Assembly: GCF_001942495.1 (NCBI RefSeq)
Contig: NZ_MKZS01000001.1
Location: forward strand, 3,218,370 to 3,259,969
Length of the DNA: 41,600 bases
Reading direction: 5' to 3'
Origin: Moorena bouillonii PNG
GTDB taxonomy: Bacteria; Cyanobacteriota; Cyanobacteriia; Cyanobacteriales; Coleofasciculaceae
Shown: in pieces, positions 14,410 through 25,098 of the stretch
Layout of the letters: every line of letters starts with the position of its first letter
Position numbering within the stretch: the first letter of the stretch is position 1
The notes under the pieces: model-generated
What the model was told of the DNA's origin: nothing
Seen by the model: the letters and a program-made list of their open reading frames with translations, nothing else
Database searches by the model: none
Translations under genes and position numbers: made by a program

Positions 14410-15669
14410 ATGCCTTCCATGCTTAACCTAAATCATTTTCAATCAGGAACTGCTGCTGTTTTAGCCCTTGGACTCACCGCCACCACCATGGCTCCCCTAG
14501 TGGCACCTGCTCCCTCCTTTGCCCAAAGCACTAACTTTATCGATGTTTCATCCAACTACTGGGCAAGTGAGTTTATTGGGGAATTATCCCAGCGCGGTAT
14601 TATTGCCGGATTTCCGGATGGCTCCTTCAGACCAAATGCACCAGTGACCCGCGCTCAGTTTGCGGCAATGCTGCGTAAAGCAAATCAAGATTTCAATAAA
14701 CCCGCCATTCGCGGTGGCAACACTTTCGTGGATGTTGCTTCCAACTACTGGGCAAATCCTGCCATTCAGGAAGCCTACCAAACCGGATTTCTAAGTGGTT
14801 ATCCTGGTAATATCTTTAGACCTGAACAAAATATTCCCCGTGAACAAGTTTTAGTTGCCCTTTCTAATGGACTGAATTTCTCTTCCACCGGTTCTACCTC
14901 AGAGCTGATCAGTTTCTACCGGGACGGCAGCCAAATTTCTAACTTTGCCCGTGCTCCCATCGCTGCTGCTACAGAAAATAGTTTGGTGGTTAATTATCCT
15001 AACGTCGCCTTTCTCAATCCGACTCGGAATGCAACTCGTGCAGAAGTTGCAGCTTTTATGTACCAAGCGTTGGTGGCAACAGAACAAGCCCCAGTGATTA
15101 GCTCCCAATACATTATCGATCCCAATCCAGCACCTGTAGCCTTCACAATTCCTGCAGGTACTTCTATTCCGGTTAAGTACAAAAAAGATAAAATTCTGCT
15201 CGCCCAAGAGGAAACTATTCCCCTAACCCTGACAGTGGATCTAAACATTACCACTGCTGATGAGGGCAAGTTGCTGATTCCTGCTGGTAGTGAAGTGGTT
15301 GGCGAACTGCGTGCGACAAAAGAGGGAGCTCAGTTTGTAGCTCAGCGGCTGTTGATCAATGGTGAAACCCTATCCTTTAATGCCACCTCTGAGGAAATTA
15401 CCACCACTGAAACCATTCGCAAGGGTAGCAATCCAGGAAGTATCCTAAAAGATGCAGCAGTTGGTACCGCTGCCGCCGCTGCTATCTCTGCCGTTACCGG
15501 TGACCGTGCGATCGCTACAGAAGAAATCTTGATTGGAGTTAGTTCTGGTATCGCTTTAAATATCGGCAAACGTTTATTCGGTAGCAGCAGTGTTGACTTA
15601 TTTGTGGTTGAACCAGAAACCGACTTACAGCTTACCATCGACTCTGACTTGGTGATTAGCAGTCAGTAA
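14410..15669 (+). CDS. S-layer homology (SLH) domain protein, exported
   Basis: A 419-residue exported protein. A signal peptide covers about residues 1-38, ending in APSFAQ. Two or three SLH modules follow (about residues 42-225): FIDVSSNYWASEFIGELSQRGIIAGFPDGSF in pieces, a second FVDVASNYWANPAIQEAYQTG, and a more diverged third. SLH domains attach proteins to the peptidoglycan or its secondary polymers. The C-terminal half (about 230-419) is beta-rich with a region of low-complexity alanines (AAVGTAAAAAISAVTG) and resembles TrbI/VirB10-like or conjugation-associated 'IPAGT' strands, as is common in cyanobacterial SLH proteins; its role is not known. It converges on the histidine kinase gene. 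Confidence 0.88.
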   Translation: MPSMLNLNHFQSGTAAVLALGLTATTMAPLVAPAPSFAQSTNFIDVSSNYWASEFIGELSQRGIIAGFPDGSFRPNAPVTRAQFAAMLRKANQDFNKPAIRGGNTFVDVASNYWANPAIQEAYQTGFLSGYPGNIFRPEQNIPREQVLVALSNGLNFSSTGSTSELISFYRDGSQISNFARAPIAAATENSLVVNYPNVAFLNPTRNATRAEVAAFMYQALVATEQAPVISSQYIIDPNPAPVAFTIPAGTSIPVKYKKDKILLAQEETIPLTLTVDLNITTADEGKLLIPAGSEVVGELRATKEGAQFVAQRLLINGETLSFNATSEEITTTETIRKGSNPGSILKDAAVGTAAAAAISAVTGDRAIATEEILIGVSSGIALNIGKRLFGSSSVDLFVVEPETDLQLTIDSDLVISSQ

Positions 15670-15680
15670 CTAGAGATGTG

Positions 15681-15752
15681 GATAGTTAACTGTTGAGAGG
15701 TTAATAGATTAACCAATCACAGCCAACCTCTCAACGGTCAACAACAACTATC
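15681..15752. terminator. Long hairpin between convergent SLH and kinase genes
   Basis: An 11-bp perfect stem GTTGAGAGGTT / AACCTCTCAAC (15692-15702 with 15725-15735) is extended by GATAGTT / AACTATC on the outside. It occupies the whole 107-bp convergent gap, so a bidirectional terminator is likely; no T-run is present. Confidence 0.45.
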
Positions 15753-15776
15753 TACTGACCAATTACTAAAGGTCTA

Positions 15777-17195
15777 CTAAGCGTAAGTCAACCAAACGAT
15801 AAAGGTTGTTCCAATCCTTGAGTTATCTTGACCATGACTAATGGATAATTCCCCATTTTCCTCAGTCGATAGTAGTTTGGCAGGACTCAAGACTTCAATA
15901 TCACCCTGCATGTATGCCATCAGTTCTTTTGCGATCGCTAATCCTAAACCAGTGCCAGGGATAGGACCATTAGCTTGAACTCCCCGATAATGTCGCTCAA
16001 ACAGATGGTCTAAGTCTTCTGGAGCAATACCTGGACCAGTATCACTAATTGCGATCGCTATAGCATCACCATGATCAAGCCATTGTCCAACACCAACTTG
16101 GATATCAATTTTTCCCCCAGCTGGGGTGTACTTCAAAGCATTGTCAATCAAATTACTCAACACTTCCCGTAAAGCCTTAGGATTCCCTTTCACCAAAGGT
16201 AAGTCGGGGGCAATAGAGCAATGCAACTCCAAATTAGCCTCTTGAGTAATAGCGTCAGCAGATATAAGCAAGGGTTCTAAGACATCCTTGACCGCAAACA
16301 GTTCCAAAGGAAGAGTTTTGTCCGTGAGTAGGGGAAATTCCCCTGGGGTGGAGTGTGGTTCGGAGTGACTAGTTGGGTAAATCTCCCCAAGATCATCTGA
16401 TTCTGGGGATGAGGAAGCCTCAGCCGTAGCTACAGGTAACGTTAGGGATGCTGTATCGGTTTGGTTCATGTCCAGGCAAGCATTAAACTGTTGCAGCAAC
16501 TCCTGTAAGCGATCGCTTTCTCGTATAATGCTCGAAGCCACTGGATAGTTTTTATCTCCTGGTACCAGTCGCTTCAGCAATAGCTTACCAAAGGTACGTA
16601 AAGCCATCAGGGGATTACGAAATTGATGCAGCAGATCATCAAGCATATCCCGTTGTTTGGCCTGTAGACGTCTTTGCTGAGTCAACTGCTGCTCAAACCA
16701 ACCTTGACGCTGTTCTATGACATATGCGATCGCTAAGGTTCTAGCAATGCGTTCCACACTTGCCTGTTCTGTGTGATTCCAAGGTCTATCATCACGAACA
16801 CTCACCAATAATCCCATCACTATCCCTTCATGGATTAGAGGTAAAACGATTTGGTGCTGCTGCTGCAGAGAATTTTCAGATCCTACAAAAGAGGTTGAAC
16901 CCAAATCTTGCTCTTGGTTATTTCCCTGAGGGAGTAGCCGAGGTAAGCTGCTGGATAATCGAGGAATCTGATCAATCTCACCTATTTTCTGTGGCAAAAC
17001 CCAGTCAGGATCACTCATATCCCGCACGGTACTTGTTTCCGGATAAACTACCACAGGAATTAGCTTTGCCTGATTGCCCTCAACGAATTCTTCCGTTAAA
17101 TATACAGCACCACTAGCTGCTCCCAGTCCTTGGGTTAATAAAGCCACTTGGTTTCGACACAGGGAGACAAATTCTGAACTGACGCGAGTGAACAT
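15777..17195 (-). CDS. GAF-domain sensor histidine kinase
   Basis: The approximately 472-residue kinase has a GAF-like sensor in the N-terminal half (about residues 10-170, no obvious membrane segment, so probably cytosolic), a dimerisation/phosphoacceptor helix DDLLHQFRNPLMALRTFGKLL with the histidine, and an HATPase domain with N box LSNLIDNALKYTPAGG, G1 DTGPGIAPEDLDHLF and G2 GTGLGLAIAKELM. A variable acidic and serine-rich insert lies between the H box and the ATPase domain. No response regulator gene is adjacent, so its partner is unknown. I used the ATG at 17195; an in-frame TTG two codons upstream is the alternative. The signal sensed is unknown. Confidence 0.88.
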   Translation of the reverse strand: MFTRVSSEFVSLCRNQVALLTQGLGAASGAVYLTEEFVEGNQAKLIPVVVYPETSTVRDMSDPDWVLPQKIGEIDQIPRLSSSLPRLLPQGNNQEQDLGSTSFVGSENSLQQQHQIVLPLIHEGIVMGLLVSVRDDRPWNHTEQASVERIARTLAIAYVIEQRQGWFEQQLTQQRRLQAKQRDMLDDLLHQFRNPLMALRTFGKLLLKRLVPGDKNYPVASSIIRESDRLQELLQQFNACLDMNQTDTASLTLPVATAEASSSPESDDLGEIYPTSHSEPHSTPGEFPLLTDKTLPLELFAVKDVLEPLLISADAITQEANLELHCSIAPDLPLVKGNPKALREVLSNLIDNALKYTPAGGKIDIQVGVGQWLDHGDAIAIAISDTGPGIAPEDLDHLFERHYRGVQANGPIPGTGLGLAIAKELMAYMQGDIEVLSPAKLLSTEENGELSISHGQDNSRIGTTFIVWLTYA

Positions 17196-17655
17196 GAGCA
17201 ATAGATGAGTGATCTGGGTTAATCCTACTGGAAGTTAAGCCACTATCAGCTTTCCTTCTATAATGTCGAACCCCTTAAACAATTGACTATTATGCTTTAG
17301 TGAGCTTTAGTCATCAGTAATCAGTCATTAGACCTCTGGCAAATATCTGTTACATCCATTGCCTGATCATCTGATCACCCCATCACCCCATCACCTGATC
17401 AGTGTAATTGTGAGATGAGTTTAAGGCTATTTTTTCTAATTATATTTAAGTTTTATTAAAACTATTAAATTTTTGTATTAATTTTCCGGAGGTAATCAGG
17501 AAACGGAAAATCCCCTAACGTATTGCTGTCAAAGGTTTCAGCCGGGTTGTTTAGTTCTATGACAAGAGCTTGATATTTCTAGAAAGAGTCGATATAATTT
17601 CGACGGCTTTTGTAACTATCTTTACAATTGCCAGCAAAAAGAGGAGGTAAAAAGG
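17196..17655. other. Divergent intergenic region, kinase / DUF3155
   Basis: No gene. It contains short CATCACCC repeats near 17376-17395, AT-rich DNA near 17430-17490, and the DUF3155 promoter (17570-17598). Confidence 0.55.
17570..17598 (+). promoter_or_regulatory. Promoter of the DUF3155 gene
   Basis: TTGATA (17570-17575) and TATAAT (17593-17598) with a 17-base spacer form a near-consensus sigma-70 promoter, leaving a leader of about 50 bases before the TTG start. Confidence 0.7.
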
Positions 17656-17973
17656 TTGGCAAGAAGACGTAAGCGTAAGAGTCGCCGCCGCCAAGAAGGG
17701 CGAAAGATACTTGAGCATGTACCTCAGTACAATCTAGAAAGTGGCGAGTATAAACCGGTTACAGCAGCACGCGCATACATTCGATCACAAGGGATAGTTC
17801 CACCTGCCCTACTACTGGTCAAACGTAACGAGCATACCACAGACCGTTATTTCTGGGCAGAAAAAGGGCTCTTCGGTGCCCAATATGTGGAAGAAAATCA
17901 TTTTCTGTTTCCCAGTTTGCGATTAATCAACTCTCCCTTAAAAAAGGTAGGGGTTGCCGCTCGTAGCCGCTGA
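17656..17973 (+). CDS. DUF3155 family protein, basic N-terminus
   Basis: A 105-residue protein of a family nearly restricted to cyanobacteria. It opens with a strongly basic tail (ARRRKRKSRRRQEGRK) that could bind nucleic acid, followed by a conserved core including VTAARAYIRSQGIVPPALLLVK and DRYFWAEKGLFGAQYVEENH. Function is unknown. The start is TTG: GAGGAGG (17641-17647) is a strong ribosome site 8 bases upstream, and no other start fits. The strong promoter and ribosome site suggest high expression. It is followed by a perfect 16-bp hairpin. Confidence 0.88.
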   Translation: MARRRKRKSRRRQEGRKILEHVPQYNLESGEYKPVTAARAYIRSQGIVPPALLLVKRNEHTTDRYFWAEKGLFGAQYVEENHFLFPSLRLINSPLKKVGVAARSR

Positions 17974-18007
17974 AACCTTACTGGTAATATTTATTGAAAG
18001 TGCTTTT

Positions 18008-18049
18008 ACTTAGCCCTCCTCAAACTCAAAGGCTTGAGGAGGGCTAAGT
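18008..18049. terminator. 16-bp perfect hairpin between convergent genes
   Basis: ACTTAGCCCTCCTCAA (18008-18023) and TTGAGGAGGGCTAAGT (18034-18049) pair perfectly around a 10-base loop. It lies 35 bp after DUF3155 and about 60 bp after the convergent CCB gene. On the minus strand AAAAGC follows; the T-tail is weak on both strands, but position and stability favour a bidirectional terminator. Confidence 0.65.
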
Positions 18050-18107
18050 ATCTTGGTAAAATTACCTATTATGGTTATAGTGTGGGAAGATGTCAAACCC
18101 TGCTTGC

Positions 18108-18656
18108 TTACGACAAGGGTTTTAGTTTGACAGACTGTTGAAGTTGTATTAGTTCATCGCGATGGCCAGTGACTATAACCAAACATTGCTCCGCAGCGGC
18201 TTGATCCCCAGGGGCTTGGGTAGACGCTGATTCTAATTTTAGAGATACCTGTTCGAGTCGCTCAGCTTTTTTCCAATAAAAAACCCCTGCAGCGGGAGCT
18301 AGTGCCACTAGCCCCAAAAACACCTTAGTCAAAGTCGGAAACAAAATAGATAGCACTAGGGATAAGCAGAGTATACCACAGGCAGCTAGGACGGTTAAAA
18401 AGATAGCCATAAACCAACTCGGTCGGACTATCCCCTGGAACGTGACTTGATTAGTGGCAGCATCCACCGCCACCACCTGGTAGGCTCTTTGATAAAAATA
18501 TTGCTTCAACTGGTTTAGAAGCGATTCTTCTGTTTCTGGGGAAGCTAACTTGACTTGTTGTATTCGGTCTTTCACAGAGGCTCGAATAAAGAAAAACAAA
18601 CCTACTGCTAATAAAAGAGTTAGCCAAAGTGTAGAAGCAAGAATAGTGGTATTCAC
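18108..18656 (-). CDS. Cofactor assembly of complex C subunit B (CCB2/CCB4-like)
   Basis: The 182-residue protein resembles the cyanobacterial ancestor of chloroplast CCB2/CCB4, which help attach heme c(i) to cytochrome b6 in the b6f complex. It has an N-terminal membrane segment (about residues 5-25), a soluble stretch with QYFYQRAYQVVAVDAATNQVTFQGIVRPSWF, a pair of hydrophobic segments (about 80-130), and a charged C-terminal tail. The start is GTG; no better start is seen. It is convergent with DUF3155 and is probably transcribed alone. Assignment rests on overall pattern and length. Confidence 0.78.
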   Translation of the reverse strand: MNTTILASTLWLTLLLAVGLFFFIRASVKDRIQQVKLASPETEESLLNQLKQYFYQRAYQVVAVDAATNQVTFQGIVRPSWFMAIFLTVLAACGILCLSLVLSILFPTLTKVFLGLVALAPAAGVFYWKKAERLEQVSLKLESASTQAPGDQAAAEQCLVIVTGHRDELIQLQQSVKLKPLS

Positions 18657-18906
18657 TGAATATTAACTATAAAAATACACATCCTTTGCTACTACTTTAC
18701 AAGTTATTAGACACGCTTTGGTCAGGTCACGCTACTCCGTACCCACTAGCTAGAGGCTGTAAGATACTGGTATGGGTAGATGGCTAGCAGCTAGCACGCC
18801 CTGAATTCACCTGAATTCAGATCTGGGCAAGACAATGCATCACCTGACTTCTGTTATGCCACCAGGGTTTTCACGGGAAAGCACCCTGGAAAAAATTGCT
18901 ACTTCC

Positions 18907-19314
18907 CTACCTAACTGACTCAACAACAGACTGGTGGCAGGGAGTCCTTGACTGAATTTTCCCCACTGTTTCCTCAGCCATATAGTCATGCCAAAAACTG
19001 GCAAGTTCTATAGCTTTCTCCTGCCACTCTGGGCAGATTTGATACATCCTGCGTGGGCGTCCTCTTCCTTCTACTTTTTGCCAGTAGGCTGAAATTGCCT
19101 GTTTTTCTTCAAGAAACTTCAGTGCACTGTAGAGGACAGTATCTGAAAGTCGATAGGTGGGGTATTCTTGTTCTAGTTGTTGGATCAGTTGTGTTCCATA
19201 AGATTCTCCTTGCAACAACACCGATAGAACATAGCATACGGCTAATTCTTTATTGAGATAGTTGGGTGGAGGATCTTGGAAAAAGCTATAGATATCTTCG
19301 AATTTCATCTGCAT
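18907..19314 (-). CDS. PadR-family transcriptional regulator
   Basis: This 135-residue protein has the PadR winged helix-turn-helix: CYVLSVLLQGESYGTQLIQQLEQEYP (recognition helices), then LSDTVLYSALKFLEEKQAISAYW and the wing GRGRPRRMYQICPEW. The short C-terminal helix (EKAIELASFWHDYMAE) would mediate dimerisation. PadR regulators typically repress a nearby gene until a small ligand binds; no target is obvious, since the flanking genes are a distant CCB factor and an 876-bp gap. An ATG two codons downstream (19308) is an alternative start. Confidence 0.85.
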   Translation of the reverse strand: MQMKFEDIYSFFQDPPPNYLNKELAVCYVLSVLLQGESYGTQLIQQLEQEYPTYRLSDTVLYSALKFLEEKQAISAYWQKVEGRGRPRRMYQICPEWQEKAIELASFWHDYMAEETVGKIQSRTPCHQSVVESVR

Positions 19315-20190
19315 ATGTAGTTGGAATTCCCAGTTCTTCTAGATGGGATTAGAGGGTTTTCTGGCAAATACTGATGGTTGGAGGCACCCTGGGAAATTCA
19401 CGCGCGTTTTGCAGTGAGTTTTATTTAAACGATTAACCTGGGTAGGTACATCGCTATCACACTTTATAACTTAAAAATCTCTGGCGTAGGGTTTAAATAC
19501 CTCCCTAATTTGATGAAAGTTTAATGAATTTTCGACTTAACACACCTAAAACGTAAAGATCAACTTTAATAATTGCTCGAAACCCTGATCCTAAACTTCC
19601 GACTATCAAGGGGAACATCGGGAAAGAAGACAACGGAGACCAGTAACACCAATTTCATTGATGCGAGCTAGAGAGGATGATCTCGGATGGAAGGATGGGA
19701 GGATGGAGGGATTAATATCTAAGCTAATATCCATTTCAATTTCAGATCTTGCCACTTGTGCAAAAGCGAGTCTACCATCTACCCATCCCCAATCTACCCA
19801 TCCCCCGATAAACCGCCATTCACAATTTAAATCCGTTAAAGCTTAATAATTTTTGTGGGGGTTGGTGTAAGTGGGGATTGGTATAAGTGGGGGTTAGTGT
19901 AACACAAAAGTGAACTATTAATGTCGATCATCTCACATACAACCCATTCAGGCAGGTTTTGTAGAAAATTAACGGTTCCCGCAAGAAGTCTCTCAGCCAT
20001 TTATCTGCGATTTAGCTAGGGATGAATTGCGAGTGTGATCAATCCTTGTCACAATAAAGTTGGTTGCTGACCCCCCCCGACCGACGACAAGGGTGTTTAG
20101 CTTCCAGCCCAAGATTAGCCCTACGTCTTTTCGCGTTGCGGAGCGCGTGGTAGGCGGTTCAAAAGTGATTACTCAAGGGACACAGCCCCC
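19315..20190. other. 876-bp gap without a convincing gene
   Basis: The left part (about 19315-19620) is AT-rich and could hold the PadR promoter. A G-rich stretch (GGATGGGAGGATGGAGGG, near 19691-19708) faces a C-rich CTACCCATCCCC pair (19779-19806), so an imperfect hairpin can form. A palindromic TTCGCGTTGCGGAGCGCG repeat lies near 20129-20147. A 62-codon ORF across 19658-19846 is made of these repeats and has no coding character. Confidence 0.5.
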
Positions 20191-20760
20191 ATGCGAGAAA
20201 TATCTGACACTTCCATCCCACCAGCTCGTCAAAAAATTGCCCTAACGCTGCGCAGATTCGGTTGGATTTCCTTCTGGACTCAGTTAATCTTAGGGGTGAT
20301 TTCTACGCTGATTTTAGTGTTTGCAGGCTTTACCCTTGCCAGCCCTCAACCTGACAATCCAGGGGGTCAAGGAATCGGCTTCGGTCTTTTTTTCGTAGTT
20401 TGTGGACTAGTGGCTTTAGGTATAGGCATTTATTTTGCCTACCGTTACACTGGAATCGCTAGTCGGCTGCTAGCTGCCAATGGGTCAGACATACCAAGCA
20501 AAGCTCAAACCCTTCAAACGATTAGGCTGGGCTTGATTGTGAGTTTAGTAGGAATGTTATTGACCATCATTGGCTCATTTGCAGTCATAGGCAGCCTTGT
20601 AGCCCTAGCTCTAGCTGAGCAACAAAATCCAGTTGGGTTGGCTTGTAATGATGTTCCACCGATAGACCTGTTTGTTGTGCAGGCAAACATCAACACTATT
20701 TTTGCTAATTTTGTTGGCATAGCCATTTCCCTGTGGCTATTTAATCGAGTCAGTCGCTAG
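20191..20760 (+). CDS. DUF3611 family membrane protein
   Basis: A 189-residue membrane protein of a cyanobacteria/plastid family of unknown function. Four hydrophobic segments are seen (about residues 28-50, 60-86, 110-140 and 160-185) after a cytosolic start with ARQKIALTLRRFGWISFWTQL, which is typical of the family. An AAGGGA 10 bases before the ATG could be its ribosome site. It is followed by tandem repeats, so it is probably a single-gene transcript. Confidence 0.82.
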   Translation: MREISDTSIPPARQKIALTLRRFGWISFWTQLILGVISTLILVFAGFTLASPQPDNPGGQGIGFGLFFVVCGLVALGIGIYFAYRYTGIASRLLAANGSDIPSKAQTLQTIRLGLIVSLVGMLLTIIGSFAVIGSLVALALAEQQNPVGLACNDVPPIDLFVVQANINTIFANFVGIAISLWLFNRVSR

Positions 20761-20770
20761 CCAACATACC

Positions 20771-20892
20771 TCACACCAGCTCACCAGCTCACCAGCTCAC
20801 CAGCTCACCAGCTCACCAGCCGACTCCCTACTCCCTACTCCCTACTCCCTACTCCCCTACTCCCGACTCCCGACTCCCGACTCCCGACTCCC
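20771..20892. repeat. Octamer and heptamer arrays between DUF3611 and serS
   Basis: Five to six copies of CTCACCAG (period 8) are followed directly by CTCCCTA and then CTCCCGA heptamers (period 7). The change of unit inside one array suggests stepwise growth from related short sequences. Confidence 0.85.
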
Positions 20893-20993
20893 AGGAGAAG
20901 TTAATTGCCGTTGGCAAGAAAACTGTGGCACATTGGTGAAGTTAGATCCATGTTGCTCAGATGAGTACTGATCATGCGATCGCGCCATTTTAG

Positions 20994-22289
<1,296 letters not shown>

Positions 22290-22379
22290 TACCATGAGCC
22301 TAGAGCCTAGAGCCTAATTGCAATGCCTATACAATAGAAAAATGAAGTTAACATTACATTAAATAAATTCTTCACTTAT

Positions 22380-23471
22380 ATGTCAATTTTGGCGGCGATT
22401 GCAGTTTTGGCAGTCTTGATTCTTGTTCACGAGCTGGGTCATTTTATGGCAGCTCGTCTGCAAGGAATCTATGCCAATCGCTTTTCTCTTGGCTTTGGTC
22501 CAATTCTATGGAAATATCAGGGTCCAGAAACTGAGTATGCAGTGCGAGCGATTCCCCTAGGGGGGTTTGTGGGTTTTCCTGATGATGACCCCGATAGCGA
22601 TATTCCCCCCAATGACCCCAATTTGCTCCGCAACCGACCGATTCTAGACCGGGCAATTGTGATCAGTGCTGGTGTCATTGCTAACTTAGTCTTTGCTTAC
22701 TTCCTGCTTGTGGCTCAGGTAGGAATGGTTGGCATCTCCCAATTCAACTACCAACCGGGTGTGGTAGTGCCTAAACTTGCCCCAGAAAGCAGTTTAGTGG
22801 CTACAGAAGCAGGTATCAAACCAAGAGACATAATTCTCGCCGTAGATGGTCAAGGGTTGGAAGCAAACCCGGAAGGGATTACTTTCCTGATGAAAGCGAT
22901 TCAAAATCATCCCAACCAGCCCCTTCAAATGCGGATTCAGCGTCAAAAACAAACGCTACTGTTGAAGGTGATTCCGGAACTAGGGATAGATGGTAAAGGA
23001 AAAATTGGTGTACAACTCTCTCCCAATGGAGAGGAAGTGCGTAAACGTGCTGGTAGTTTGCTGGAGGTATTCAGTCGTGGTGCCGAAGAATATCAACGCA
23101 TTACAGTCTTAACCCTGCAAGGCTTTGGTCAGCTATTGAGTAATTTTGGCGAAACGGCGGAACAAGTGTCAGGTCCAGTGGCAATTGTGGCGATTGGAGC
23201 CGATATTGCTCGTTCCAATGCTGTCAATCTTTTACAGTTTGCAGCTCTGATTAGTATAAATCTAGCGATTATTAATATTTTGCCCCTACCAGCCCTTGAT
23301 GGTGGTCAGCTGGCTTTCTTACTGATTGAAGGACTTCGAGGTAAGCCCTTGCCCATGGAAGTACAGCAGAATATTATGCAAACTGGGCTAGTGCTGCTTC
23401 TGGGTTTAGGTGTTTTCTTGATTATTCGAGATACAGCTAACCTGGGTTGGGTACAAAACTTATTCCAGTAA
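22380..23471 (+). CDS. rseP: Site-2 intramembrane metalloprotease RseP
   Basis: RseP/S2P cleaves membrane-embedded substrates such as anti-sigma factors and signal peptide remnants. The 363-residue protein has the zinc motif HELGH (residues about 18-22) in its first membrane segment, a PDZ domain (about residues 115-210), and the second metal site motif NILPLPALDGGQL near the C-terminal membrane segments. All active-site elements are present. It may be read from the serS promoter or from a weak TATACAAT box near 22328-22335. The gene is followed by a heptamer array, with no further gene on this strand for 450 bp. Confidence 0.95.
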   Translation: MSILAAIAVLAVLILVHELGHFMAARLQGIYANRFSLGFGPILWKYQGPETEYAVRAIPLGGFVGFPDDDPDSDIPPNDPNLLRNRPILDRAIVISAGVIANLVFAYFLLVAQVGMVGISQFNYQPGVVVPKLAPESSLVATEAGIKPRDIILAVDGQGLEANPEGITFLMKAIQNHPNQPLQMRIQRQKQTLLLKVIPELGIDGKGKIGVQLSPNGEEVRKRAGSLLEVFSRGAEEYQRITVLTLQGFGQLLSNFGETAEQVSGPVAIVAIGADIARSNAVNLLQFAALISINLAIINILPLPALDGGQLAFLLIEGLRGKPLPMEVQQNIMQTGLVLLLGLGVFLIIRDTANLGWVQNLFQ

Positions 23472-23480
23472 CCCGTGTTT

Positions 23481-23923
23481 GGTTGTTAAAGGTTACAGGT
23501 TAAAGGTTAAAGGTTGCAGGTTGCAGGTTACAGGTTAGAGGTTAGAGGTTACAGGTTAGAGGTTACAGGTTGCAGGTTACAGGTTACAGGTTAGAGGTTG
23601 CAGGTTAGAGGTTACAGGTTAGAGGTTACAGGTTGTAGGTTACAGGTTACAGGTTAGAGGTTGCAGGTTAGAGGTTCAAAGATTTATTGACCTAGGTTAG
23701 TTGATCCTGTGGGTTTTACTGGTATAGCTTCAGAAGAGATTTACCCTCGATCTTCTCAACATTGGCCTTGCGGCCACGCGTGCGCGTTCAACCTTCCAAC
23801 CTTCTAACCTTTAACTGGCGCTTATCTAGCCAACGTTCAACCTTCCAACCTTCCAACCTTTAAACCTTCCAACCTTCCAACCTTCCAACCTTCCAACCTT
23901 CCAACCTTCTAACCTTCCAACCC
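23481..23923. repeat. Heptamer (GGTTACA/GGTTAGA/GGTTGCA) and octamer (CCAACCTT) arrays
   Basis: From 23481 to about 23676 heptamers of the GGTTRNA type run without spacers. From about 23789 to 23920 a CCAACCTT octamer array follows, which is the approximate complement, so the two could form a large imperfect hairpin. A GGCCACGCGTGCGCG palindrome lies between them (about 23773). The nth ATG follows directly, so the array occupies its expected promoter and ribosome site region. Confidence 0.85.
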
Positions 23924-24616
23924 ATGAGTATTACCCGTAAATGGTCTGCCAAGCAGCAAAGATCCCTAGAGATTCTAATTCGCCTTAAGCGACTCTATCC
24001 GGACGCCACCTGCACACTGAATTACGAAACGCCAGTACAGTTAATGGTGGCAACCATTCTTTCAGCTCAATGCACCGATGAACGTGTGAATCAGGTAACA
24101 CCAGGGTTGTTTCGCCAGTTTCCTGATGCTGTTGCGATCGCTAGTGCTGATATAGAAGTCTTGGAAACTTTAGTGCGCTCTACTGGCTTTTATCGTAATA
24201 AGGCGAAAAATATTCAAGGTGCCTGCCGCATGATTGTTAAGGAATACGGTGGTCAGGTACCGAAACAAATGGACAAACTCCTCAAGTTGCCTGGAGTGGC
24301 TCGTAAAACCGCCAATGTAGTACTTGCCCATGCCTATGGTATTAACCAGGGAGTCACGGTAGACACTCACGTCAAGCGCCTCAGTCAGCGTTTAGGATTG
24401 ACAGAACACACCGATCCGATCAGGATTGAGCGAGATTTAATGGGGCTTTTGCCCCAGGAGGATTGGGAAAACTGGTCGATTCGGCTGATTTATCATGGTA
24501 GGGCAATTTGTAAAGCCCGAAAACCTGATTGTGATGCTTGTGTTTTGGCGGACTTATGTACCAGTGCCGATCTGGCTGAGGCAACGACTACTACAAACGA
24601 CTACTACAACAGATAG
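23924..24616 (+). CDS. nth: Endonuclease III (DNA glycosylase/AP lyase)
   Basis: Nth removes oxidised pyrimidines and cuts at the abasic site in base-excision repair. The 230-residue protein has the helix-hairpin-helix KLPGVARKTANVVLAHAYG with the catalytic lysine, the catalytic aspartate in VDTHVKRLSQRLG, and a complete [4Fe-4S] loop C-x6-C-x2-C-x5-C (CKARKPDCDACVLADLC). Length is slightly above the E. coli enzyme. No ribosome site is visible because the upstream DNA is a CCAACCTT array; the ATG used is the first after the array and fits the family start. Confidence 0.95.
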   Translation: MSITRKWSAKQQRSLEILIRLKRLYPDATCTLNYETPVQLMVATILSAQCTDERVNQVTPGLFRQFPDAVAIASADIEVLETLVRSTGFYRNKAKNIQGACRMIVKEYGGQVPKQMDKLLKLPGVARKTANVVLAHAYGINQGVTVDTHVKRLSQRLGLTEHTDPIRIERDLMGLLPQEDWENWSIRLIYHGRAICKARKPDCDACVLADLCTSADLAEATTTTNDYYNR

Positions 24617-24711
24617 CTGGAAAACTAACGCTACTGTAACAGCCTCTGATTAAGCTCATCGGATAAGATAAAAAGACAGTGTCTTGTTTTTAGATAGAAT
24701 TTCAAGAATTA

Positions 24712-25014
24712 ATGGCTAAAAAATCAATGATTGAGCGCGAAAAAAAGCGCAAAAAAATGGTAGAAAAGTACGCAGCTAAGCGGGAGGCGCTCAAGGAAGA
24801 GTTTCAAAATGCTGCGACTCAACGAGAAAAGTTAGAGATTCACCGGAAAATACAACAGCTCCCCCGCAACAGCGCCCCCTGCCGTGTGCGGAACCGTTGT
24901 TGGGTTACAGGGCGTCCTCGAGGTTACTACCGAGACTTTGGACTATCTCGCCATGTCTTGCGGGAATGGGCACACCAAGGTCTATTGCCAGGTGTGGTTA
25001 AATCAAGCTGGTAG
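24712..25014 (+). CDS. rpsN: 30S ribosomal protein S14
   Basis: The 100-residue product is the long, zinc-free type of S14 usual in cyanobacteria: [20 protein letters not shown] at the start and the conserved [40 protein letters not shown] as C-terminal half (given here in family terms). It binds the head of the 30S subunit. As in other cyanobacteria, the gene stands alone, outside the main ribosomal protein operons. Confidence 0.97.
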   Translation: MAKKSMIEREKKRKKMVEKYAAKREALKEEFQNAATQREKLEIHRKIQQLPRNSAPCRVRNRCWVTGRPRGYYRDFGLSRHVLREWAHQGLLPGVVKSSW

Positions 25015-25098
25015 GTTAACTGGTTGCAGGTTAACTGGTTGCAGGTTACAGGTTGCAGGTTAACTGGTTGCAGGTTAACTGGTTGAAGGTTTTAGGTT
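25015..25098. repeat. GGTTGCAGGTTAACT-type tandem repeat after rpsN
   Basis: Alternating GGTTGCA and GGTTAACT units begin at the rpsN stop codon. They resemble the array at 23481-23676. The remaining gap to the next gene holds CCTTGGCCAATAGGCCACGCG (part of a palindrome family). Confidence 0.75.

Noticed and set aside
19658..19846. 62-residue ORF in the PadR-DUF3611 gap
   Set aside because: Composed of GGATGGGAGG and CTACCCATCC repeats; no homology expected.
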